DNA of 64,000 nucleotides. Origin: Streptomyces griseosporeus (GTDB taxonomy: Bacteria; Actinomycetota; Actinomycetes; Streptomycetales; Streptomycetaceae). Every line of letters begins with the position of its first letter. Position 1 is the stretch's first letter. The position numbers and the translations under genes were made by a program. The notes beneath the pieces are model-generated. The model made no database searches, was not told where the DNA came from, and saw only the letters and a program-made list of their open reading frames with translations. The stretch is from NCBI RefSeq assembly GCF_014656055.1, contig NZ_BNBR01000010.1, positions 186,001-250,000 of the forward strand. The letters run 5' to 3'. Positions 49,307 to 56,518 of this stretch are shown here, piece by piece.

Positions 49307-50578
49307 GTGAGCGAGCAGACACCGGAACAGGCCGGGCGGCAGGGCGCGGCACAGGCCGGGCGCGTGGTGATCGTCGGCGCGGGCATGGCCGGCGTGCAGA
49401 CCGCGGTCGCCCTGCGCGAACAGGGCTTCACGGGCACGGTGACCGTGATCGGCGCCGAACCCCACCAGCCCTACGACCGGCCCCCGCTGTCCAAGGCCGT
49501 CCTGCTCGGCACCGCCGAGGGCTCCGCATTCGACGTCGACTTCGAGGGGCTCGGCATCGAGCTGGTGCTGGGCCGCGAGGTGACCGGCCTGCGCCCGGCC
49601 GACCACGAGCTGGACACCGAGGCCGGGCCCGTGCCGTACGACGTGCTGGTCGTCGCCACCGGCGCCGAACCCGTCCAGCTGCCCGGCGCCGAGGGCGTCC
49701 CCGGCGTGCACCTGCTGCGCACCCTCGACGACGCCGAACGGCTGCGGCCGGTGCTGGAGCGCCAGCACGACATCGTGGTCGTCGGCGCCGGCTGGATCGG
49801 CGCCGAGTTCGCCACCGCCGCGCGCGAGGCCGGCTGCGCGGTCACCGTCGTCGAGGCCGCGGACCGCCCGCTCGCCGGGGCGCTGCCCGCCGAGGTCGCC
49901 GCGCCGATGACCGCCTGGTACGCCGACAGCGGCGCCGTCCTGCGTACGCACGCGCGCGTGGCGCGGGTCGAGCCCGGCGCGGTGCTGCTCGACGACGGCA
50001 CGCGCGTGCCCGCCGGCGCGGTCGTCGTCGGCATCGGCGCCCGCCCGGCCACCCGCTGGCTGGCCGGGTCCGGCGTCGAGCTGGGCGCGCACGGCGAGGT
50101 CGTCGCCGACGACCGCCTGCGCACCTCCGTGCCCGACGTGTACGCCGTCGGCGACTGCGCCTCCTTCCCGTCCGCCCGCTACGGCGAGCGGCTGCTGGTC
50201 CACCACTGGGACAACGCCCTGCAGGGCCCGCGCACCGTCGCCGCGAACATCGTCGGCGCGGCCACCGGGGCGCCGCCCGCGGTCTACGACCCGGTGCCGT
50301 ACTTCTGGTCGGAGCAGTTCGGCCGGTTCGTCCAGTACGCCGGGCACCACGCCGCCGCCGACCGCATGGTCTGGCGGGGTGACGCCGAGGGGCCCGCCTG
50401 GACGGTGTGCTGGCTGCGCAAGGGCCGGCTGGTCGCCCTCCTGGCCGTCGGCCGGCCGCGGGACCTGGCCCAGGGGCGCCGCCTGATCGAGGCGGGCACC
50501 CCCATGGACGCGGAGCTGCTGGCGGACCCGGCACGGCCCCTGAAGGCCGCCGTGGCCCGACCCGCCCGCGGGGTGTGA
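49307..50578 (+). CDS. FAD-dependent ferredoxin/rubredoxin reductase-type oxidoreductase
   Basis: 423 residues. Two dinucleotide folds are visible: FAD at VIVGAGMAGVQTA and NAD(P)H at IVVVGAGWIGAEFA. The second FAD motif is VYAVGDCASFP, and a reductase C-terminal domain (about 335-415, WSEQFGRFVQYAG) follows. Enzymes of this group pass electrons from NAD(P)H to a [2Fe-2S] ferredoxin that serves a P450 or dioxygenase; no such partner gene is next to it. GTG 49307 follows TAGGGT by 6 nt, implying a leaderless mRNA. Confidence 0.92.
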   Translation: MSEQTPEQAGRQGAAQAGRVVIVGAGMAGVQTAVALREQGFTGTVTVIGAEPHQPYDRPPLSKAVLLGTAEGSAFDVDFEGLGIELVLGREVTGLRPADHELDTEAGPVPYDVLVVATGAEPVQLPGAEGVPGVHLLRTLDDAERLRPVLERQHDIVVVGAGWIGAEFATAAREAGCAVTVVEAADRPLAGALPAEVAAPMTAWYADSGAVLRTHARVARVEPGAVLLDDGTRVPAGAVVVGIGARPATRWLAGSGVELGAHGEVVADDRLRTSVPDVYAVGDCASFPSARYGERLLVHHWDNALQGPRTVAANIVGAATGAPPAVYDPVPYFWSEQFGRFVQYAGHHAAADRMVWRGDAEGPAWTVCWLRKGRLVALLAVGRPRDLAQGRRLIEAGTPMDAELLADPARPLKAAVARPARGV

Positions 50579-50672
50579 CCTGCCGGTGGACCCTGACCCG
50601 CCCGGGGGTGTGTTTCCCCAGGTGGACCGGCCCGGCTTCCGACTGTCAGTGGCAGATGGCAGTCTTGTTTCC

Positions 50673-51038
50673 GTGACCGAGATTGACGCAAAAATCGATG
50701 CTCTCGTCCCCGCCTGGCTCACCCTCCCCGACATCGCCGAAATGCTCGGCGTCGAGGTGACGCGCGTGCGGCAGCTGGTCAAGGAGGGCCAGCTCATCGC
50801 CGTACGCCGTGGTGAGAACCGCGCGCTGCACGTCCCCGCCGCCTTCATCGACGGGGACAAGGTCGTCAAGGGCCTGTCCGGGACCCTGACCCTGCTGCGG
50901 GACGACGGCTTCACGGTCGAAGAGATGATCGAATGGCTCTTCACCCCCGACCCGAGCCTGCCCGGCACCCCCGCGCAGGCTCTGAGCGAGAATCGCGGCA
51001 CGGAGGTGAAGCGCCGCGCCCAGGCGCTCGCCGTCTGA
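50673..51038 (+). CDS. Rv2175c-like DNA-binding protein
   Basis: 121 residues from GTG 50673. An N-terminal helix-turn-helix of the excisionase/MerR-like type (LTLPDIAEMLGVEVTRVRQLVKEGQLIAVRRGENRALHVPAAFI) is followed by a C-terminal helical domain. It matches the Rv2175c family of Mycobacterium, a DNA-binding protein regulated through phosphorylation by the Ser/Thr kinase PknL. Whether the streptomycete protein is phosphorylated is unknown. It precedes thiE, separated by a long hairpin. Confidence 0.88.
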   Translation: MTEIDAKIDALVPAWLTLPDIAEMLGVEVTRVRQLVKEGQLIAVRRGENRALHVPAAFIDGDKVVKGLSGTLTLLRDDGFTVEEMIEWLFTPDPSLPGTPAQALSENRGTEVKRRAQALAV

Positions 51039-51075
51039 GCCGACCGCCGCACCGCCGCACCACCGAACACCGTCC

Positions 51076-51160
51076 GGCGTACGGGCCGGGCCCGCGTCCG
51101 CGCAGGCCACGGCCTCGGACGAGCACGGCCCCGAAGGCCGTCGGGCCCGGCCCGTACGCC
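51076..51160. other. Long perfect inverted repeat between the Rv2175c-like gene and thiE
   Basis: The 19-bp arms (51076-51094, beginning GGCGTACGGGCC, and 51142-51160) are exact complements around a 47-nt loop. The loop can itself fold (GTCCG/CGGAC and GGCC pairs). It starts 37 bp after one stop and ends 33 bp before the thiE start, so it may be a terminator or a leader structure controlling thiE. It lacks thi-box sequences, so it is not a TPP riboswitch. Confidence 0.7.
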
Positions 51161-51193
51161 ACCGACACGGCACCCACCCTGGGGGGATCCCGC

Positions 51194-51844
51194 ATGCTGC
51201 ACACCGACGCCCGCGCCCGGTTCGCCGACGCGCGGCTCTACCTCTGCACCGACGCGCGCCGGCGCCAGGGCGACCTGCCCGCGTTCCTGGACGCGGCCCT
51301 GTCGGGCGGGGTCGACATCGTGCAGCTGCGCGACAAGGGCATGGAGGCGGCCGAGGAACTTGAGCACCTGAAGGTCTTCGCCGACGCCTGCGCCCGGCAC
51401 GGCAAGCTCCTCGCGGTCAACGACCGCGCGGACGTCGCCCACGCCGCCGGCGCCGACGTCCTCCACCTCGGGCAGGGCGACCTGCCGGTGCCCGCGGCCC
51501 GCGCGATCCTCGGCGACGAGGTGCTCATAGGCCGCTCCACGCACTCCACGGCCGAGGCCGAGGCGGCCGCCGCCCAGGACGGCGTGGACTACTTCTGCAC
51601 CGGCCCCTGCTGGCCCACCCCCACCAAGCCCGGCCGCCCCGCGCCCGGCCTCGACCTGGTCCGGCACACGGCCGCGCTCGGCACCGACCGCCCCTGGTTC
51701 GCCATCGGCGGCATCGACCTCGGCAACCTCGACGAGGTGATCGAGGCGGGCGCCCGCCGGGTCGTGGTGGTCCGGGCGATCACCGAGGCGGACGACCCCG
51801 CCGCGGCCGCCGCCGAGTTCGCCAAGCGGCTGCGGCAGGTCTGA
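51194..51844 (+). CDS. thiE: Thiamine-phosphate synthase
   Basis: 216 residues from ATG 51194, 7 nt after GGGGGGA. TIM-barrel motifs of ThiE are clear: VQLRDKGM, VNDRADVAHAAGADVLHLGQGDLP, IGRSTHS, DYFCTGPCWPTPTKPGR and AIGGIDLGN. It joins hydroxymethylpyrimidine-PP and thiazole phosphate to form thiamine phosphate, using the thiazole made by the neighbouring thiO-S-G products. It lacks a visible TPP riboswitch of its own. The CTGPCWPTPTKPG stretch differs slightly from the more usual GPxxxTxTK, but keeps the phosphate-binding residues. Confidence 0.96.
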   Translation: MLHTDARARFADARLYLCTDARRRQGDLPAFLDAALSGGVDIVQLRDKGMEAAEELEHLKVFADACARHGKLLAVNDRADVAHAAGADVLHLGQGDLPVPAARAILGDEVLIGRSTHSTAEAEAAAAQDGVDYFCTGPCWPTPTKPGRPAPGLDLVRHTAALGTDRPWFAIGGIDLGNLDEVIEAGARRVVVVRAITEADDPAAAAAEFAKRLRQV

Positions 51845-51932
51845 GCAGCGCCGCTTTCCCCGGATGCGGGACCGGTGACTGTCCAAGGGGTGGACAGAGA
51901 GCGGGCAATTCGGGCAAATATCCGGGATCCGG

Positions 51933-51961
51933 TTGGGGGACCGCCCACCCCTGGCTAACCT
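51933..51961 (+). promoter_or_regulatory. Candidate promoter of metF
   Basis: TTGGGG (51933-51938) and TAACCT (51956-51961) have a 17-bp spacer. The -10 box ends 6 nt before the ATG at 51968, so transcription would start at or next to the start codon (leaderless). Confidence 0.6.
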
Positions 51962-51967
51962 GCCCGT

Positions 51968-52891
51968 ATGGCCCTCGGAACCGCATCCACCAGGACGGAT
52001 CGCGCACGCACCGTGCGCGACATCCTCGCCACCGGCAAGACGACGTACTCGTTCGAGTTCTCGGCGCCGAAGACCCCCAAGGGCGAGCGGAACCTGTGGA
52101 GCGCGCTCCGGCGGGTCGAGGCGGTCGCCCCCGACTTCGTCTCCGTGACCTACGGTGCCGGCGGCTCCACCCGCGCGGGCACGGTCAAGGAGACCGAGCA
52201 GATCGTCGCGGACACCACGCTCACGCCGGTCGCCCACCTCACCGCGGTCGACCACTCCATCGCCGAACTGCGCAACATCATCGGCCAGTACGCCGACGCC
52301 GGCATCCGCAACATGCTCGCCGTGCGCGGCGACCCGCCCGGCGACCCCATGGGTGCCTGGGTGCCGCACCCGCAGGGGCTGACGTACGCGGCGGAGCTCG
52401 TCCGGCTCATCAAGGAGTCGGGCGACTTCTGCGTCGGCGTCGCCGCCTTCCCGGAGATGCACCCGCGCTCCACCGACTGGGAGACGGACGTACGGCACTT
52501 CGTCGACAAGTGCCGCGCGGGCGCGGACTACGCCATCACACAGATGTTCTTCCACCCGGAGCCCTACCTGCGGCTGCGCGACAAGGTCGTCGCGGCCGGC
52601 TGCGACACCCCGGTGATCCCCGAGATCCTGCCCGTGACCAGCATCAAGATGCTGGAGCGGCTGCCGAAGCTGAGCACCGCCGCTTTTCCCGACAGTCTGA
52701 AAGAGCGGATCCTCACAGCAAAAGACGATCCGTCCGCTGTACGCTCCATTGGCATCGAATTCGCCACGGAGTTCTGCGCGCGGCTGCTGGCCGAGGGTGT
52801 GCCCGGTCTGCACTTCATCACGCTCAACAGCTCCACGGCGACGCTGGAAATCTACGAGAACCTGGGTCTGCACCACCCGCCGCAGGCCTAG
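51968..52891 (+). CDS. metF: Methylenetetrahydrofolate reductase
   Basis: 307 residues. MTHFR motifs are present: YSFEFSAPKTPKGERNLW (the Glu that protonates FAD/substrate), FVSVTYGAGGSTR, HLTAVDHS, NMLAVRGDPPGD and AITQMFFHPEPY. It reduces methylene-THF to methyl-THF with FAD for methionine synthesis. It lies after thiE but has its own promoter. The sequence near 52680-52760 is locally less GC-rich than its neighbours but still reads as MetF. Confidence 0.96.
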   Translation: MALGTASTRTDRARTVRDILATGKTTYSFEFSAPKTPKGERNLWSALRRVEAVAPDFVSVTYGAGGSTRAGTVKETEQIVADTTLTPVAHLTAVDHSIAELRNIIGQYADAGIRNMLAVRGDPPGDPMGAWVPHPQGLTYAAELVRLIKESGDFCVGVAAFPEMHPRSTDWETDVRHFVDKCRAGADYAITQMFFHPEPYLRLRDKVVAAGCDTPVIPEILPVTSIKMLERLPKLSTAAFPDSLKERILTAKDDPSAVRSIGIEFATEFCARLLAEGVPGLHFITLNSSTATLEIYENLGLHHPPQA

Positions 52892-52947
52892 ACCGGTCGC
52901 ACTGCCATACGACACACTGCACAGCGGCCACTGGGAGAGGGGCGTAC

Positions 52948-53895
52948 ATGGGCTGGACGGTCCTCTACATCGCGTTCGGCGTCGTCGCGCTGTGGCTGCT
53001 CGGTGAAGTGCTGCTGCAGTACAAGGCACGGCTTCGCTGGCGGCTCCTCGCGTTCGTCGGGTTCCTCGGCGTCGTCCTCGGTGTACTGATCCCGTCTGTC
53101 CTCGTCATCGCGCTGGGAGCCGTCGCCTTCGCGGTCGGGCAGACCTACGTCACGCTGTCCTTCCGGCGCGGCTTCGCCGCCGGCTGGGCGGTCAGCCGCC
53201 CGGCCGCCGACAGCGGCGGCAGCAAGCGGCGGCGCGGCGGTGCGGACCGCCGGGAGCCCACCCTGGAGGTCTCCGACCTCCAGGCCGCCGACGACGGCTA
53301 CGCGGACGACGCGGCGGACACCGGCGCCTACGGCGAGCGGATCTCCTACGGCCACGACGACGACGCCGACCGCGACGACGTCTTCACCCCGGCGCGCCCG
53401 GCCACCGACGCCACCGCCGTCTACCAGCCGCAGCCCCTGCCCGAGGACACCGGCTCCTACGGCATCTACGGCGACCCGGCCCACGCCGGCGCCGCCCAGC
53501 CCCAGGACCAGTACGCCGCCACCGCCCAGAGCGCCGACCAGACCTACGGCTACGACGCCTCCTACTCCGGCTACGGCGAGTACGGCTACGACACCACGGG
53601 CCAGCAGCAGTACGCCGCCTACTCCGACCCGTACATCGGCACCCAGACCTACGGCGGCCCCACGTACGACACGACCTACGGCGGCCAGGCCTACGGCCAG
53701 CAGGCGTACGGCCAGGACCAGTACGGCACCGGCGGCTACGACGGCACGACCCCGCCCGGCGGCGCCTGGGTCCCGCAGCAGCGCAGCGACGACTCCTACG
53801 GCGGCGAGCTGCCGCCCGAGCAGGCCTACCCGTACCACCAGCAGGGCAACGGGCAGACCGCCGGCAACGGCTTCGACGAGCAGTACCGCTTCTGA
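52948..53895 (+). CDS. Membrane protein with a Tyr/Gly/Gln-rich low-complexity tail
   Basis: 315 residues from ATG 52948, preceded by GGGAGAGG. Residues about 1-70 hold two or three membrane segments. A basic patch (SKRRRGGADRR, about 91-101) follows. The remaining 210 residues are disordered and contain many YG, QQ, AYGQ and TYGG units, such as QAYGQQAYGQDQYGTGGYDG. Such aromatic, glycine- and glutamine-rich tails resemble prion-like or condensate-forming domains. The tail lies on the same side as the basic patch, most likely the cytoplasm. I know of no function; related proteins occur in many streptomycetes. Confidence 0.82.
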   Translation: MGWTVLYIAFGVVALWLLGEVLLQYKARLRWRLLAFVGFLGVVLGVLIPSVLVIALGAVAFAVGQTYVTLSFRRGFAAGWAVSRPAADSGGSKRRRGGADRREPTLEVSDLQAADDGYADDAADTGAYGERISYGHDDDADRDDVFTPARPATDATAVYQPQPLPEDTGSYGIYGDPAHAGAAQPQDQYAATAQSADQTYGYDASYSGYGEYGYDTTGQQQYAAYSDPYIGTQTYGGPTYDTTYGGQAYGQQAYGQDQYGTGGYDGTTPPGGAWVPQQRSDDSYGGELPPEQAYPYHQQGNGQTAGNGFDEQYRF

Positions 53896-53915
53896 GGTCT
53901 ACGCGGGTCGCCGCC

Positions 53916-55424
53916 TCACTGCGACCCGCGGAACTCCGGCCCCTCCACGATCAGCCCGGCGACCAGCGCACCCGACATACCGGCGTGCGGCAGCCCGCCG
54001 CCGGGGTGGGACCACCCGCCGACCCGGTACAGGCCGGGCAGCCGGGTGGCGTTCGCCGGGTGCAGGTGACGACCCCGCCCGGCGGCGAGCGCGGGCGGGG
54101 GCACGGCGCCGAAGCGGGCGCCCGTCTCGTCCTCGGTGCGGTCCGGGGTGCGCAACTCGTGCCAGAGCAGACGCTCGCGCAGGCCGGGGACCGCCCGCCC
54201 GGCGGCCTCCAGCAGCACATCCGTGCAGCGCCGTACCGTGGCCTCGGACTCCCACGGAAGGTCGGCGGGCACCACCGCCGACACCACCACCGACTCGTGC
54301 CCCTCGGGGCTCAGCGTGGGGTCGTCCGGGCGCAGCACCGTCACCGTCGGACACGGCAGCTCCTCGCCGCCCGTCGCCACCAGGAAGTCCAGCTCCTTCT
54401 CGCCGTCCGGCGCGTGGACCACCGTGCGGTGCGCGGCCCCCGGCTCGCGCTCGCCGCGCAGCGCCAGCAGCAGCACGGCCCGCCCGGGCCCTACCGTCGC
54501 CGGGTCGGCCCGCACATCGCCGTCCTCGTCGAGGACGCGGTCCGTGAGGACGCGCAGCCGCGCCGGGTCCACGTCCGCCACGACATGGTCCGCCTCGGCC
54601 ACCGTGCCGTCGGCCAGCTCCACCCCCGCCGCCCGGCCGTCCTTCTCCACGACGCCCGTGACCTCAGCACCGAAGACGAACTCCACCCGGCGGGCCAGGC
54701 ACCGCTCGTACACCGCGCGGGCCAGCTCGCGCAGGCCGCCGCGGACGTACCACATCCCGAAGGCGTGCTCCATGTACGGCAGTACCGCCGCGCTCGCCGG
54801 AGCGGTGCGCGGGTCCACGCCGTACGCGAGGACATGGCTCTCCAGCAGGGCGGCCAGGCGCTCGTCGCGCAGCTCCCAGGTGCCGATCTCGCGGAGCGTG
54901 CGTGCACGCCGCGTGCGCAGCAGCCGCTTGACCGGCACCGACGGGTACGGCTCCTTGTCGGCCAGCACCCGCCAGTTCGGCCACAGCGGCTCCTCCAGCA
55001 GGGGCCGGCGGGTGCGGTCCCACGTCTCGCGCGCGCGGACCAGGAAGTCGCCCCAGCGCTCACCCGCCCCGGCGCCCAGCGTCTCGTCGAGGGCGGCGAC
55101 GACCCCGGCACGGGAGGCGTTCGGCAGCGGGACCTCCGTGCCGTCCGGGAAGACGTGGCGGGCCGCCGGGTCGACCTGGACCAGGTCGACGCAGGCCTCC
55201 AGCGGCTCCTTGCCCGTCTTCACGAACAGGTCGCGCCAGACCGCCGGCAGCGGCAGCAGCCCGGGACCGGTGTCGAAGCGGAAGCCGTCCCGCTCGAAGC
55301 GGCGCAGCGCACCGCCGTACGTCTCCGTCCGCTCGTACACCACCACCCGGTGGCCTGCCACGGCCAGCCGGGCGGCCGCCGCCAGGGCGCCCATCCCGGC
55401 GCCGATCACCGCAATCCGTGCCAT
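53916..55424 (-). CDS. CrtI-like FAD-dependent oxidoreductase (phytoene desaturase family)
   Basis: 502 residues. The N-terminal FAD fold starts IAVIGAGMGALAAAARLAVAGHRVVVYERTETYGG. The C-terminal FAD motif is GLYRVGGWSHPGGGLPHAGMSGALVAG, the signature of carotenoid desaturases and isomerases. No phytoene synthase or cyclase gene is nearby, so the substrate may not be a carotenoid. TAAAGT ends 7 nt before ATG 55424, suggesting a leaderless transcript; GTG 55454 is an alternative start. It converges with the Tyr/Gly-rich protein gene. Confidence 0.9.
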   Translation of the reverse strand: MARIAVIGAGMGALAAAARLAVAGHRVVVYERTETYGGALRRFERDGFRFDTGPGLLPLPAVWRDLFVKTGKEPLEACVDLVQVDPAARHVFPDGTEVPLPNASRAGVVAALDETLGAGAGERWGDFLVRARETWDRTRRPLLEEPLWPNWRVLADKEPYPSVPVKRLLRTRRARTLREIGTWELRDERLAALLESHVLAYGVDPRTAPASAAVLPYMEHAFGMWYVRGGLRELARAVYERCLARRVEFVFGAEVTGVVEKDGRAAGVELADGTVAEADHVVADVDPARLRVLTDRVLDEDGDVRADPATVGPGRAVLLLALRGEREPGAAHRTVVHAPDGEKELDFLVATGGEELPCPTVTVLRPDDPTLSPEGHESVVVSAVVPADLPWESEATVRRCTDVLLEAAGRAVPGLRERLLWHELRTPDRTEDETGARFGAVPPPALAAGRGRHLHPANATRLPGLYRVGGWSHPGGGLPHAGMSGALVAGLIVEGPEFRGSQ

Positions 55425-55856
55425 GCCTGCGACTTTATCCGCCGCCACCGACACTCCGGCCGGGGGAGTAGCCGCACGCCCGTCCCCGGCACCAGACGGC
55501 CCGCGGGCGGGCTGGGGGTGAGTGCGCAGGGCTGAGTATCCGTACCTAAGCAGGGAGATGAGTACCCGCGCGGATGGGGCAGGGCCCGCCCGGACGGGAG
55601 AGTGGAGGCACGGAGACAGGGCACGGCTCCGGCACCGGCGACACGGGGCGCCGGAACGGAGCCGCCCTCGATCCGCTCCTTCCGCCGGCCGAGGAGCCGG
55701 CGGGAGCGAGGCACGGGGGAACCCGGGGGACGACCGCGCAACGGGGGTCCCGGCGGGGGAACGTACGGGGGCGCACGGGGGAGCGAGCGGAAGCGCCGGT
55801 TCAGGCGGGGCCCGTCGGGGGACGCGGCCACACCTGACCGGCGCTTTCGCGTGCCG
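55425..55856. other. 432-bp region without a convincing gene
   Basis: Rightward frames are open here (for example 55574-55837, 87 codons), but codon positions lack the strong third-position G/C bias of real genes in this window and no ribosome-binding site fits. It contains GAGTATCCGTACCTAAGCAGG (55533-55553), which is AT-richer than its surroundings and may be promoter DNA, and many short G-runs. It probably holds the CrtI-like gene promoter and the 3' end of the TetR operon. Confidence 0.5.
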
Positions 55857-56483
55857 TCAGCGGCGCCCGCTCACCCGGCCCTGGAGCAGCCGGGACAGCG
55901 CCGCGTGCACATCGTCCAGGGAGCGCTCCGGCTGGAAGGACTTCCAGTCCAGCGCGGCCACCAGCACCATGCCGACGAGCGCCGCCGCGGTGAGCGGGAC
56001 GTCGATCTCCTCGCTGAACTCGCCGCCCGCCACGCCCTCGCGCAGCACGCCCTCCACGACCGCGACCGCCTCCTGCCGGACCACCATGAGCGTGGACTGC
56101 CAGGCCCGGTTGGTGCGCCACAGCTCGGCCACGTACAGCTGGGTGAAGGCCGGGTAGCGGTCGATGAAGACGAGCCCCGCGCGGATCATCGCGTCCAGCG
56201 CGTCCACCTTGGAGCCGCCTCCCCGGGCGGTGCTCTCGGCGGCCTCCCGCAGGGACGCGGTGAGGAGGCCCACCCCGTGCCGCAGCAGCTCCTCGAAGAG
56301 GACGGACTTGCTCGCGAAGTTGTAGTAGACGGTGCCCTTCGCGACGCCGGCCCGTTCGGCGATCTCGTCCACCGTGGTGGCGGAGAAGCCCTGCTCGGCG
56401 ATGAGCGTGACGGCCGCCTCGTAGAGCTTCTGCCGGGTGGCCTCGCGGCGGGAGGTGCCGCCCGACGTGGTGCTGCTTTCCAT
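55857..56483 (-). CDS. TetR-family regulator of the YhgE/ABC operon
   Basis: 208 residues from ATG 56483. The N-terminal HTH reads ATTVDEIAERAGVAKGTVYYNFASKSVLF. The C-terminal domain (about 80-200) has the helical ligand pocket usual in the family. It is the third gene of a likely operon: ABC ATPase, YhgE/Pip membrane protein, TetR. It follows the membrane protein gene by 35 bp. A long palindrome at 59470-59497 before the operon is its probable target, giving autoregulation. The inducer is unknown. Confidence 0.92.
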   Translation of the reverse strand: MESSTTSGGTSRREATRQKLYEAAVTLIAEQGFSATTVDEIAERAGVAKGTVYYNFASKSVLFEELLRHGVGLLTASLREAAESTARGGGSKVDALDAMIRAGLVFIDRYPAFTQLYVAELWRTNRAWQSTLMVVRQEAVAVVEGVLREGVAGGEFSEEIDVPLTAAALVGMVLVAALDWKSFQPERSLDDVHAALSRLLQGRVSGRR

Positions 56484-56518
56484 GGCCCTGATTGTCACAG
56501 GAACGCACGCGCGCGTGG

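Noticed and set aside
49286..53029. 1247-codon leftward open frame opposite the flavoprotein, thiE and metF
   Set aside because: Composition is Gly/Arg/Ala/Val-rich without domains, and well-recognised genes lie on the other strand throughout.
53916..55424. Carotenoid gene cluster
   Set aside because: Only one CrtI-like gene is present; no phytoene synthase, GGPP synthase or cyclase lies nearby.
55574..55837. 87-codon rightward frame in the gap before the TetR gene
   Set aside because: Third codon positions are not strongly G/C, no ribosome-binding site, and no familiar motif.
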